DNA of 64,000 nucleotides from JAWWOL01 sp963797535 (lineage in GTDB: Bacteria > Actinomycetota > Actinomycetes > JAWWOL01). Shown piece by piece: positions 34,402 to 42,283 of this stretch. The notes beneath the pieces were generated by a model. That model had not been told where the DNA came from, made no database searches, and saw only the letters and a program-made list of their open reading frames with translations. Every line of letters begins with the position of its first letter. Position 1 is the stretch's first letter. The DNA is taken from contig CAWCPQ010000001.1 in NCBI GenBank assembly GCA_963797535.1, forward strand, positions 1,302,001 through 1,366,000, given 5' to 3'. The translations under genes were made by a program, and so were the position numbers.

Positions 34402-34479
34402 GCGGGCAAGATTCTCACACCCGGCAACGTCGGTGCGTGCCGCCGTCCGCAATCGAACGGACTGCCGCACCCACGAGGA

Positions 34480-35088
34480 TCAGCCCGGCGAGTGCAGCCA
34501 GGGGTCCTTGAGGTCGTAGAACTCCGGCGCCCCCTGCACCAGCTTGTTCATCTCCTCCATCTGCGCCTGCAGGTGCGGCGGCAGCTCCTTGGCCTCTCCC
34601 TCGCGGGCAGCCTGCTCGGAGGTGAAGTAGATCGCCATCGTCCACAGACCGCTCTCATGGTTGATCTCGAGCTGCCCAAGGATCTCCGGCCGGAAGGCGG
34701 CCCAGTCGTCAGCGTTCTGCGCCATCAGCTCCCTGGCCCGGTCAGGGTCTGTCCCCCGGCCCTGCATCACCTGCACGAACCCGGCCCGGTCCGGGTCGCC
34801 GGTCTGCTGCAGCTGCACGTCGGTGCTGTCGGCGAAGGTCACTTCCTTGCTGAACAAGGACGACGTGCGCGCCCACCACTGGTCCTGCTCGGGCCGGGCG
34901 CTGTTGCGCTGGGCAGCGTCGGCCGACTCGAACCGGGCGAGGGCGATGAACCGTCCGTCGTCCGTCACGCCGCCGGTCGAGCCGAGCCAGCCGATGGCCC
35001 CCGGCGAGACGTCGCGTACCCAGGTATCGAGCGCGTCCGCCAGCGGCGCCGCGTCGTCCACGTAACCCTGAATCACCTGTACGAACAT
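34480..35088 (-). CDS. Duplicated ferredoxin-like (dimeric alpha-beta barrel) protein
   Basis: 202-aa protein made of two related halves: MFVQVIQGYVDDAAPLADAL with RFIALARFESADAAQ, and GFVQVMQGRGTDPDRARELM with LWTMAIYFTSEQAA. This repeats the antibiotic-monooxygenase-like ferredoxin fold within one chain. No catalytic residue can be named. ATG at 35088 follows GAGGCTCG. Function unknown; possibly a heme- or small-molecule-handling protein. Confidence 0.7.
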   Translation of the reverse strand: MFVQVIQGYVDDAAPLADALDTWVRDVSPGAIGWLGSTGGVTDDGRFIALARFESADAAQRNSARPEQDQWWARTSSLFSKEVTFADSTDVQLQQTGDPDRAGFVQVMQGRGTDPDRARELMAQNADDWAAFRPEILGQLEINHESGLWTMAIYFTSEQAAREGEAKELPPHLQAQMEEMNKLVQGAPEFYDLKDPWLHSPG

Positions 35089-35278
35089 GACGAGCCTCCT
35101 CGGATCACGAGGCCGCACGGCCTCCCCATGGGCCTCACCGCGGACGGTACGACTAACCGAGGGCCACGTCGATAGCCCACCGCGTGGCGGTTAACGATGC
35201 TTCGCATGGGCATACGAACTTTATTGTGGGCGCAAGTTGTCGACCCGCACCCGAGCCCTGACCCTGCCGGAGGTCGCT

Positions 35279-35830
35279 GTGACTGTCGCCCGCCTTGCCG
35301 CCCGCGCCGTGATCGGGGGCCTGTTCGTCGGCCACGGGACCCAGAAGCTGAAGGGCTGGTTCGGTGGGCCGGGCCTCGACGGCACCGCGGGCTTCATGGA
35401 AGTGCTGGGAATGCGCCCGGCCAAGCAGAACGCCTTGGCGGCCGGCCTGTCCGAAACCGCCGGCGGCGCGCTGTTGGCCGTCGGGCTCGCGACGCCGGTC
35501 GCGGCTGCCAGCCTGATCGGCACCATGATCGTGGCCATCCGCAAGGTCCACCTGAGCAAGGGTCCCTGGAACGCCAACGGCGGCTACGAGTTCAACCTGG
35601 TCCTGATCGCGTCGATCGCCGCGCTCGTCGAGTCCGGCCCCGGCCCGGTCTCGCTCGACCATCTGCTCGGCATCGAGAAGAAGGGGTACGGCTGGGCGCT
35701 GGCCGCACTGGCCACCGGCGCGGTCGCCTCGACCGTGGCCATCGAGGCGGCCAAGCGGCAGCCGGCGCCCGTCCCCGTCCCCCAGACCGAGACGCCGTCT
35801 GCCGAGGCACAGACGGTCGACCGGGCCTGA
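35279..35830 (+). CDS. DoxX family membrane protein
   Basis: 183-aa protein with four hydrophobic segments and the DoxX signature RAVIGGLFVGHGTQKLKGWF then GFMEVLGMRPAKQNALAAGL and ETAGGALLAVGLATPVAA. Homologues are linked to thiosulfate:quinone oxidation or redox stress complexes. GTG at 35279 is chosen over TTG 35237 because GGAGG at 35269-35273 precedes it at five bases. It faces the tRNA genes. Confidence 0.83.
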   Translation: MTVARLAARAVIGGLFVGHGTQKLKGWFGGPGLDGTAGFMEVLGMRPAKQNALAAGLSETAGGALLAVGLATPVAAASLIGTMIVAIRKVHLSKGPWNANGGYEFNLVLIASIAALVESGPGPVSLDHLLGIEKKGYGWALAALATGAVASTVAIEAAKRQPAPVPVPQTETPSAEAQTVDRA

Positions 35831-35843
35831 GCGCTCTGAAGTG

Positions 35844-35917
35844 CCTCCTCGGCGTGACTCGAACACGCGACCTGCAGCATCGGAGGCTGCCGCTCTGTCC
35901 AGCTGAGCTACGAGGAG
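35844..35917 (-). tRNA. tRNA-Arg (anticodon CCG)
   Basis: 74-base cloverleaf: acceptor CTCCTCG/CGAGGAG, D-arm GCTC/GAGC, anticodon stem GCAGC/GCTGC with loop CTCCGAT (anticodon CCG), T-arm GCGTG/CACGC with TTCGAGT, discriminator G. CCA is not encoded. Only three bases separate its 5' end from the 3' end of the preceding tRNA-Arg. Confidence 0.95.
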
Positions 35918-35920
35918 TCG

Positions 35921-35994
35921 TCTCTCCGACTGGAGTCGAACCAGCAACCGCGGGCTTCGTAGGCCCGAGCTCTGTCCAGTTGAGCTACGGAGAG
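35921..35994 (-). tRNA. tRNA-Arg (anticodon ACG)
   Basis: 74-base cloverleaf: acceptor CTCTCCG/CGGAGAG, D-arm GCTC/GAGC, anticodon stem CGGGC/GCCCG with loop CTACGAA (anticodon ACG, A34 normally becomes inosine), T-arm GCTGG/CCAGT with TTCGACT, discriminator A. CCA is not encoded. It is the upstream member of the tandem pair. Confidence 0.95.
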
Positions 35995-36002
35995 TGGACA
36001 TG

Positions 36003-36034
36003 GATGAGCCGCCTCCCCGAGGAGGCGGCTCATC
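36003..36034. terminator. 14-bp perfect hairpin upstream of the tRNA-Arg pair
   Basis: GATGAGCCGCCTCC and GGAGGCGGCTCATC pair perfectly around CCGA. It lies nine bases upstream of tRNA-Arg(ACG) and downstream of the minus-strand lipoprotein gene, so it probably ends that transcript and isolates the tRNAs. Confidence 0.75.
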
Positions 36035-36046
36035 GTCCGACGTGGC

Positions 36047-36112
36047 TCAGCGTCGACGGAAGGTGCGCTCCAGGGCAGGCGGGGTTCGCCGGCTACGTCG
36101 CTTGCTCGCCAT
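36047..36112 (-). CDS. Possible 21-residue basic peptide
   Basis: An ATG at 36112 opens a short frame with nine Arg/Lys in 21 residues (MASKRRSRR at the start, RTFRRR at the end), preceded by GGAAGGG and followed after 12 bases by the 14-bp hairpin. Small basic peptides of this size include ribosomal proteins, but I recognise no family. It may be chance. Confidence 0.2.
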   Translation of the reverse strand: MASKRRSRRTPPALERTFRRR

Positions 36113-36156
36113 GCCGCCGACCCTTCCCGTGCCCCGTCGCCCTTCGCGACCAACGG

Positions 36157-36768
36157 TCACTGATAGTGGCCGAGGGCACTCGCCCGAGCAACCCATTTTC
36201 GCGGTGTGGTCAGTACCCCGACTTGGACGATCGCCGTTGCTGCGCCAGTGATGGCCTTGCCGTCCACGCCGACCACCCACCACTTCGCCCCGTACCCGTC
36301 GATGCCCTGACCTGCCGTCGCGCCGGCGGACTTGTCGCCGGCGAAGTAGTACAGCGGGTGACCGGCGTACGTGACCTGCTTGGTGCCGTCACTGCGGGCC
36401 GACGTTGCAAGCTGCGCCGCCGCGACCGAGCCGCCGGCCTTGGCCGTACCCGTGAGCGGCGGCCAATAGCCGGCACACGCACCGGAACAGGTCGACGTGC
36501 TCCCGGTGTCGGCGACGAAGAGGTAGAGCGTGCGGCCGGACTGGTCGACGAGATAGGTCCCGAGCGGTCCGGTCTTCGTCGCAACCGTGACCGACGCGGC
36601 CGCGGCGCCGGCAGCCGGTGCTGTGGCGGCCGAAGCGGTGCCGCTGGCGCTGGAGGCGGGCGCTGCCGCCGGGGTGCTGCCGGAGCTCGAGGATCCACAC
36701 GCCGCGGCAAACAATGCCGTGGCAGCAAGGGAAATCAGTAGTTTGGCCCGTGAGGTTGACGTTTTCAT
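36157..36768 (-). CDS. COG4315-type lipoprotein with repeated Tyr-rich motif
   Basis: 203-aa lipoprotein. The signal KLLISLAATALFAAAC ends at a lipobox Cys and a Ser/Ala-rich linker follows. The mature domain carries GPLGTYLVDQSGRTLYLFVA with a D, CSGACAGYWPPL, and HPLYYFAGDKSAGATAGQ, the YxxxD-type repeats of this actinobacterial and proteobacterial family of unknown function. The C-terminal 25 residues beyond GAKWWVVGVDGKAI are unusual. It sits upstream of the hairpin at 36003-36034. Confidence 0.8.
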   Translation of the reverse strand: MKTSTSRAKLLISLAATALFAAACGSSSSGSTPAAAPASSASGTASAATAPAAGAAAASVTVATKTGPLGTYLVDQSGRTLYLFVADTGSTSTCSGACAGYWPPLTGTAKAGGSVAAAQLATSARSDGTKQVTYAGHPLYYFAGDKSAGATAGQGIDGYGAKWWVVGVDGKAITGAATAIVQVGVLTTPRKWVARASALGHYQ

Positions 36769-36853
36769 CGTGGCCTCCTTCGCCTAGTAGTACGGGCGAG
36801 CGAAGGACCTGGTTCAGGCGGGGCCGCTTGGACCGCCGGGAACCGCTCGGTGA

Positions 36854-37078
36854 TCACCGAGTGGGCCGGGACGGCCAGAGGTGCACGACCGCCTTGAGCA
36901 GATCGTCGGAAGATCCGGCCGGCACGACGATGTCGAGGATCAGCAGGGTGACGGCGATGGCGAAGACGCCGTCGCTGAACGCCTCGAGCCGACCCGTACG
37001 CAGGCCACGTCGTCGCTCGACGCGCTGCCCTCGGCGGGTCGGCGGCTCGGCGCTGTCCTCGGTCACCTCGGCAGACAC
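36854..37078 (-). pseudogene. N-terminal fragment of a TMEM175-family potassium channel
   Basis: 74-codon remnant with the family start RLEAFSDGVFAIAVTLLILD followed by IVVPAGSSDDLLKAVVHLWP. TMEM175 channels have about 200 residues with six membrane segments; here everything after the first segment is gone and the frame stops at a TGA inside the palindrome CTCGGTGATCACCGAG (36846-36861). The remaining part is probably non-functional. Confidence 0.75.
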
Positions 37079-37153
37079 CTCCGGCGATCCGTGGCCCCCC
37101 CACGTCGGGTGTCCTCACCCTAGCGGGTGCCTCCCGCGACCTGTCAGGGGTTG

Positions 37154-37561
37154 TCAGGGGTCGTCGGGCGCTGGGGTCGCGTTCGACTCGTTGAGTGCCA
37201 CCGCTGCTCGTACCAGAGCCCTCATTGCGTCCTCGGGCAGCGGTTCCCCTTCGTGGAAGTCGACCGCCCGCCGGGTGTTGCCCTCGACGCTCGCATTGAA
37301 TACGCCGGTCGGGTCCGGCAGCGCCGCCCCGTGGGTGAAGGTGACCTTGACGACGCTCTGATAGGTCTCGCCGGTGCAGAGCATGCCCTCGTGGTACCAG
37401 GTCGGCACCCCGCGCCACTTCCACTCCTCGACCACGTCGGGGTCGGCTTCCTTGATCAGGGCACGGATCCGGCTGAGCAGCTCGCCCCGCCAGTCGCCCA
37501 GCTCCTCGATGCGAGCGTCGATGTGCTGGGAGGGGGTCATGACCGCCTGCGACTCACTCAT
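37154..37561 (-). CDS. DUF1801 (YdhG-like) protein
   Basis: 135-aa small protein. The family pattern is RIEELGDWRGELLSRIRALI, VVEEWKWRGVPTWYHEGML, VVKVTFTHGAALPDPTGVFN and RRAVDFHEGEPLPE. Structures of related proteins show a frataxin-like fold; the role is unknown, often stress-linked. It is divergent from the LuxR/MalT-like gene, with about 150 bases between starts. Confidence 0.8.
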   Translation of the reverse strand: MSESQAVMTPSQHIDARIEELGDWRGELLSRIRALIKEADPDVVEEWKWRGVPTWYHEGMLCTGETYQSVVKVTFTHGAALPDPTGVFNASVEGNTRRAVDFHEGEPLPEDAMRALVRAAVALNESNATPAPDDP

Positions 37562-37711
37562 CCCGATGTCCCTTCGCCAGAAGTTGGTCGGTGCTCGAGT
37601 CGTGCCTACCCCAACCAGTGGCCGATGAACAGACTCCCACCTCGGTGGGCCAGCCGTCCCGAAACAACCACCGATCGTTGCTATTTCCGGGATAGCGCAC
37701 AGACTGCAGTC

Positions 37712-40417
37712 GTGGACCCAACGACAGCCATGGCCCCGCTGCTCGCGATGAAGCTGTACGTACCCGCCCCGCAGGGGAAGCTGGTTGCCCGGCCGCGACT
37801 CACCGAGCGCCTCGACCTCGGCGCCGCATCAACGCTGATGCTCGTGTCGGCCCCTGCCGGGTTCGGCAAGACCACGCTGCTGGCCGAGTGGCTGGCCCGA
37901 CAGCCAGCAGCGTCAGTCGCGTGGTTGTCCCTGGATCGGGAGGACAACGATCCCCGTACCTTCTGGACCTACGTCATCGCGGCCCTGCGCACGGCCGCAC
38001 CCGACATCGGTGCGAGCGCCCTGTCGCTGCTGGAAGCCTCGCCGGCCGCGCCGGTCACGACGACCCTCACGACGCTGATCAACGACCTCGTGACCGCCGC
38101 GACCGACATCGTGCTGGTGCTCGACGACTACCACGTCATCGACGCGCTCGAGGTGCACGAGGCAATGGCCTACCTGCTCGAGCATCGCCCTCCGCGACTG
38201 CACCTGGTGGTCGCGACCCGCTCCGATCCCCCGTGGCCCCTGGCCCGGCTGCGAGCACGCGGTCAGCTGGTCGAGCTCCGCGCCGCCGATCTGCGCTTCA
38301 CCGACGCGGAGGCCTCGGCCTACCTCAGCGGGATGGGCCTGCACCTGACGGCGACCGACGTGGCAGCGCTCGAGGGCAGGACGGAGGGGTGGATCGCGGC
38401 TCTGCAGCTGGCTGCCCTGTCGTTGCAGGGGCGGGCCGACGGTGCCGCGTTCATCGCCGGGTTCGCTGGCGACGACCGCTACGTCGTCGACTACCTCGTC
38501 GAGGAGGTACTCGCCCGCCAGTCGGACGCCGCCCGGACCTTCCTGCTGCAGACCTCCGTACTCCGGCGACTGACCGGCCCCCTCTGCGATGCCGTCACTG
38601 GCGGCAGCGGCGGCAAAGCCATGCTGGAGGCACTCGACCGGGCCAACCTGTTCCTGGTCCCGCTCGACGATCGGCGCCAGTGGTACCGCTACCACCACCT
38701 GTTCGCCGATGTGCTGCAGGCGCGGCTGCTCGACGAGCAGTCGGACCGGGTGCCGGAGCTGCACCGCAGGGCCAGCAACTGGTACGAGCGCAACGGCAGC
38801 ATCGCCGAGGCGGTCAGCCACTCGCTGCGTGGGGAGGATTTCGCCAAGGCTGCCGATCTGGTCGAGCTGGCCGTGCCCGCGATGCGTCGGCAACGGCAGG
38901 AGGCTGTCGCACTCGGCTGGATGATGTCGCTGCCCGAGCCGTTGGTACGCGAACGGCCAGTGCTCAACGTTCACTACGCCGGAGCGCTGCTGTCCACCGG
39001 CCGGCTCGACGGCGTCGAGGCCCGACTGGTCGACGCTGAGCGATGGCTGGAACCAAACGGCACGGGGACAGACCGGCCGTCTACGGCAGCCCGGGTGGTC
39101 GACGAGACGGAGTTTCTCGCGCTACCAGCGATGATCGCGCTCTATCGCGCGGCGCAGGCTCTGGCCACCGGCGACGTTCAGGGCACCACAACCCATGCCC
39201 AGCAAGCACTGTCGGTGTCGGGCGACGACGCCCACCTCGTACGAGGAGCGGCGGCCGGCCTGCTCGGTCTTGCCTACTGGAGCAGCGGCGATCTCGAAGC
39301 CGCGCACCGCAGCTATGCCGAGTCCACAACCAATCTCGAGCAGGCGGGCCACATCGCGGACACCCTCGGGTGTGCCATCGCCCTGGCCGACATCCGGCTC
39401 GCCGAAGGCCGTCCCAAAGACGCGCTGCGCACGTACGAGCGGGCACTGGCACTCGCGGCCGAGCAACCAGGACCGCCGCTGCGCGGCACAGCGGACATGC
39501 TGACCGGCATGAGCGGGATCCAGCTCGAGTTCAACGACCTGAAGCTGGCCGATGAGTGCCTCGCCAGAGCCGAGACCCTCGGCGACCACGCCGGCCTGCC
39601 ACAGAGCCGTTACCGGCTGCGGGTGGCCCTGGCCGGCGTGAGGGAGGCCCGCGGGGACCTCGAGGGGGCGGTCGCTCTGCTGGACGAGGCCGAGCGCATG
39701 TACGTCGGCGACTTCTTCCCCAACGTCCGTCCGATCCCCGCGATCAGGGCACGGGTGTACGTCCGTCAGGGCAACATCAGTGCTGCACTGGACTGGGCGC
39801 GGGACCAGGGGTTGTCGGCGCACGATGACCTGCACTACCTGCGGGAGTTCGAGCACCTCACGTTGGCCAGAGCGCTGGTGGCGCACGGCGAAGGAGCCGA
39901 GCTGCTGCACCGGCTGCTCGAAGCCGCCGAAGCGGGGAACCGGGTCGGCAGCATCATCGAAATCCTTGTGCTGCAAGCACTTCAGTACCAATCGCTGAAC
40001 GAACTGCCGTCGGCGCTGGCGAAACTCGAGCGAGCGTTGAGCCTGGCCGAACCCGCCGGCTATGTGCGCACGCTGGTCAGCGAGGGCGAGCAGCTGGCTG
40101 CCTTGCTGCGGTTGGCGGCAGAGCGTGAGATCGCGCCCGACCACGTCCGACGACTGCTGGCCGCGCTCGGCTCCCCAGCGGCCGCCCCGCCCGTACAGCA
40201 GCGCCTGGTCGAGCCGCTCAGCGAACGCGAGCTCGTCGTCCTGCGGCTGCTGCGGACGGACCTGGACGGTCCGGGCATCGCCCGCGAGCTGGTGGTCTCG
40301 CTGCACACCGTGCGCAGCCACACCAAGCGGGTCTACGCCAAGCTCGGGGTGAACAACCGCAGGGCCGCAGTGCGCCGAGCCGTCGAGCTCGAGATCCTGC
40401 CGCGCACCAGCTCCTGA
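37712..40417 (+). CDS. MalT-like (LAL) LuxR-family regulator
   Basis: About 901-aa signal-transduction ATPase. The N-terminal NTPase domain has Walker A SAPAGFGKTTLLAEWLARQ and Walker B IVLVLDDYHVID; a winged-helix and TPR-like middle follow; the C-terminal LuxR helix-turn-helix is LSERELVVLRLLRTD then VSLHTVRSHTKRVYAKLGVN. GTG at 37712 or ATG at 37730 are the likely starts; the long upstream frame is a shadow. It precedes a two- to three-gene unit at 40500-42265 whose upstream region has repeated TCACCAC boxes. Confidence 0.88.
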   Translation: MDPTTAMAPLLAMKLYVPAPQGKLVARPRLTERLDLGAASTLMLVSAPAGFGKTTLLAEWLARQPAASVAWLSLDREDNDPRTFWTYVIAALRTAAPDIGASALSLLEASPAAPVTTTLTTLINDLVTAATDIVLVLDDYHVIDALEVHEAMAYLLEHRPPRLHLVVATRSDPPWPLARLRARGQLVELRAADLRFTDAEASAYLSGMGLHLTATDVAALEGRTEGWIAALQLAALSLQGRADGAAFIAGFAGDDRYVVDYLVEEVLARQSDAARTFLLQTSVLRRLTGPLCDAVTGGSGGKAMLEALDRANLFLVPLDDRRQWYRYHHLFADVLQARLLDEQSDRVPELHRRASNWYERNGSIAEAVSHSLRGEDFAKAADLVELAVPAMRRQRQEAVALGWMMSLPEPLVRERPVLNVHYAGALLSTGRLDGVEARLVDAERWLEPNGTGTDRPSTAARVVDETEFLALPAMIALYRAAQALATGDVQGTTTHAQQALSVSGDDAHLVRGAAAGLLGLAYWSSGDLEAAHRSYAESTTNLEQAGHIADTLGCAIALADIRLAEGRPKDALRTYERALALAAEQPGPPLRGTADMLTGMSGIQLEFNDLKLADECLARAETLGDHAGLPQSRYRLRVALAGVREARGDLEGAVALLDEAERMYVGDFFPNVRPIPAIRARVYVRQGNISAALDWARDQGLSAHDDLHYLREFEHLTLARALVAHGEGAELLHRLLEAAEAGNRVGSIIEILVLQALQYQSLNELPSALAKLERALSLAEPAGYVRTLVSEGEQLAALLRLAAEREIAPDHVRRLLAALGSPAAAPPVQQRLVEPLSERELVVLRLLRTDLDGPGIARELVVSLHTVRSHTKRVYAKLGVNNRRAAVRRAVELEILPRTSS

Positions 40418-40434
40418 CCAGCACCCCCTGCCGG

Positions 40435-40493
40435 TTCACCACCTCGATTCACCACATGTGGCGATGCCGGCTCACCACCTCCGCGCCTAGCTT
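40435..40493 (+). promoter_or_regulatory. Repeat-containing promoter of the small-protein/DUF4386 unit
   Basis: Three direct repeats, TTCACCACCT (40435), TTCACCACAT (40448) and CTCACCACCT (40471), surround the palindrome CCACATGTGG (40452-40461). A TAGCTT -10 element at 40488-40493 would start transcription at the A of the ATG at 40500, giving a leaderless mRNA. The upstream LuxR protein is the obvious candidate ligand. Confidence 0.55.
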
Positions 40494-40499
40494 GCAGAC

Positions 40500-40748
40500 A
40501 TGAGCCGGACACCAGCATCGAGCGGGAAGCGGCAGCAGGCCGGCCGGTACGAGATCCGCATCGAGGGCCGGCTCGAGGCCCGCTGGGCTGCCTGGTTCGA
40601 CGGCCTGAACCTGACCTACGACGGCGACGGAATCACCATCGTCGAAGGGCCGGTCGTCGATCAAGCCGCACTGCACGGCCTGCTGCAAAAGGTAAGAGAC
40701 GTCGGCCTGCCGCTCGTCTCCGTCACCCGTCTCGACCCACATCACTGA
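40500..40748 (+). CDS. Small conserved protein following LuxR/MalT-like regulator
   Basis: 82-aa protein. The core YEIRIEGRLEARWAAWFDGL then VDQAALHGLLQKVRDVGLPL occurs widely in actinobacteria as a small unit near LuxR/MalT-like genes. The function is unknown; the fold looks compact alpha/beta. No ribosome site precedes the ATG, consistent with leaderless expression. Its stop overlaps the following frame. Confidence 0.75.
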   Translation: MSRTPASSGKRQQAGRYEIRIEGRLEARWAAWFDGLNLTYDGDGITIVEGPVVDQAALHGLLQKVRDVGLPLVSVTRLDPHH

Positions 40749-40771
40749 TGAACCCACACGAGGAGCCGAAC

Positions 40772-41542
40772 ATGACGATCACCGCAGAAACCCCTGGTAC
40801 CACTGAACTCTCGAAGCGGTCACTCCGACGGACTGCGCGTATCGCAGGCTGGCTGTACCTCATCACCTTCATCACCTCGATCCCGGCCCGGATCCTGTAC
40901 GGACCCGCTCTGGACTCGCACTACATCCTCGGCTCGGGCAACAGCAGCGGCGTACAGCTGGGCAGTCTGCTCGACGTGCTCTGCGCCCTCGCGGGCATCG
41001 GCACTGCGGTCGTGCTGTTCCCGATCGTCAAGCGGCAGAACGAAGGGGTTGCCCTCGCGTTCGTGGCGAGCAGGGTGCTCGAGGCTTCCGCACTGCTCGT
41101 CGGCGCCGTCACCTTGCTCTCCGTCGTCACCCTCCAGCAGGCCAACGCCGGAGCATCCGGGGCGAACGCCGTGGCGCTCAACACCACCGGGGACGCGCTG
41201 GTGGCGATGCACACCTGGGCCTACCTCGTCGGCCCCGGCCTTCTGTCGGGTGTGAACGCGCTGCTGCTGGGGTCGCTGATGTACCGCTCCGGCCTCGTCC
41301 CGCGCCTCATCCCCACGATCGGCCTGATCGGTGCCCCGTTCCTGCTGGCCTCCGGGGTTGCCACGATGTTCGGCGCCTTCGGCCAGTTCTCGCCAGCGGC
41401 GTCACTGCTCGCTTTCCCGGTTGCACTGTGGGAGCTCTCGGTCGGCAGCTGGATGGCGTTCAAGGGCTTCAGGCCCTCGGCGATCACTGCGCCCGCCACC
41501 GCAGTGGTGGCCGCCGCGCCAGCCGAGCTGGCCAGCGTCTGA
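40772..41542 (+). CDS. DUF4386 integral membrane protein
   Basis: 256-aa protein with about six hydrophobic segments: IAGWLYLITFITSIPARILY, LGSLLDVLCALAGIGTAVVL, GVALAFVASRVLEASALLVG and GLIGAPFLLASGVATMFGAF. DUF4386 is common in small operons under MalT-like regulators. The GAGGAG just before ATG 40772 favours that start over ATG 40748, which overlaps the upstream stop. Function unknown. Confidence 0.8.
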   Translation: MTITAETPGTTELSKRSLRRTARIAGWLYLITFITSIPARILYGPALDSHYILGSGNSSGVQLGSLLDVLCALAGIGTAVVLFPIVKRQNEGVALAFVASRVLEASALLVGAVTLLSVVTLQQANAGASGANAVALNTTGDALVAMHTWAYLVGPGLLSGVNALLLGSLMYRSGLVPRLIPTIGLIGAPFLLASGVATMFGAFGQFSPAASLLAFPVALWELSVGSWMAFKGFRPSAITAPATAVVAAAPAELASV

Positions 41543-41605
41543 CGGACCCGGCTTGCCACCACGAGTACGGTCGCGCACATACAACGCACAGAAAGGTTCC
41601 CGCAG

Positions 41606-42265
41606 ATGACGTACACCGATGGAACAGGGTCCGCCTCGGCGGGCTACCCGGCGCGGCTCGAGATCGACTTCCCCGAAGAGCACAACCGGGTGACCACATT
41701 CTTCCGCGCCTTCATGGTCATCCCGATCGCGATCATCATCTCGGTGCTCACCGCCGGGGTGACGCGGACGGTCTACACCCACGGCGGCAAGGAGGTGAGC
41801 ACCACGAGCGGCGGCATCGCAGCCGGCCTGTTCACCGCGACGCTGCTGATGATCCTGTTCCGGAAGCGCTACCCGCGTTGGTGGTTCGACTTCGCCAGGG
41901 AGCTGGCCAGGTTCGGTACCCGGGTCTGGGCGTACGTCGCGCTGCTCACCGACCAGTACCCCTCCACGGTTGAGGAGCAGAGCGTCCACCTCGAGATCGA
42001 CTACCCCGACGTCGAGCGCGACCTGAACCGCTGGCTGCCGCTGGTCAAGTGGCTGCTGGTGATCCCCCACCTGATCGTCTTGGTGTTCCTGTCGATCGCG
42101 GCCTTTTTCGCAGTCGTCATCGCCTGGTTCGCGATCCTGTTCACCGGCCGCTACCCACGGGGACTGTTCGACTTCGTGGTCGGCGTCGGCCGCTGGTGGC
42201 TGCGGGTCGAGGCCTATGCAGCCCTGCTCGTCACCGACCGCTACCCCCCGTTCAGCCTCTCCTGA
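41606..42265 (+). CDS. DUF4389 membrane protein with duplicated domain
   Basis: 219-aa protein of two similar halves: YPARLEIDFPEEHNRVTTFF through FRKRYPRWWFDFARELARF, and VHLEIDYPDVERDLNRWLPL through TGRYPRGLFDFVVGVGRWW. Each half has membrane segments and ends with YPPF/YPS-like turns (TDQYPSTVEEQ, TDRYPPFS). This is the DUF4389 arrangement; the function is unknown. It lies 63 bases after the DUF4386 gene and may be in the same transcript. Confidence 0.85.
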   Translation: MTYTDGTGSASAGYPARLEIDFPEEHNRVTTFFRAFMVIPIAIIISVLTAGVTRTVYTHGGKEVSTTSGGIAAGLFTATLLMILFRKRYPRWWFDFARELARFGTRVWAYVALLTDQYPSTVEEQSVHLEIDYPDVERDLNRWLPLVKWLLVIPHLIVLVFLSIAAFFAVVIAWFAILFTGRYPRGLFDFVVGVGRWWLRVEAYAALLVTDRYPPFSLS

Positions 42266-42283
42266 GCCGCGCGGCAACGGGCC

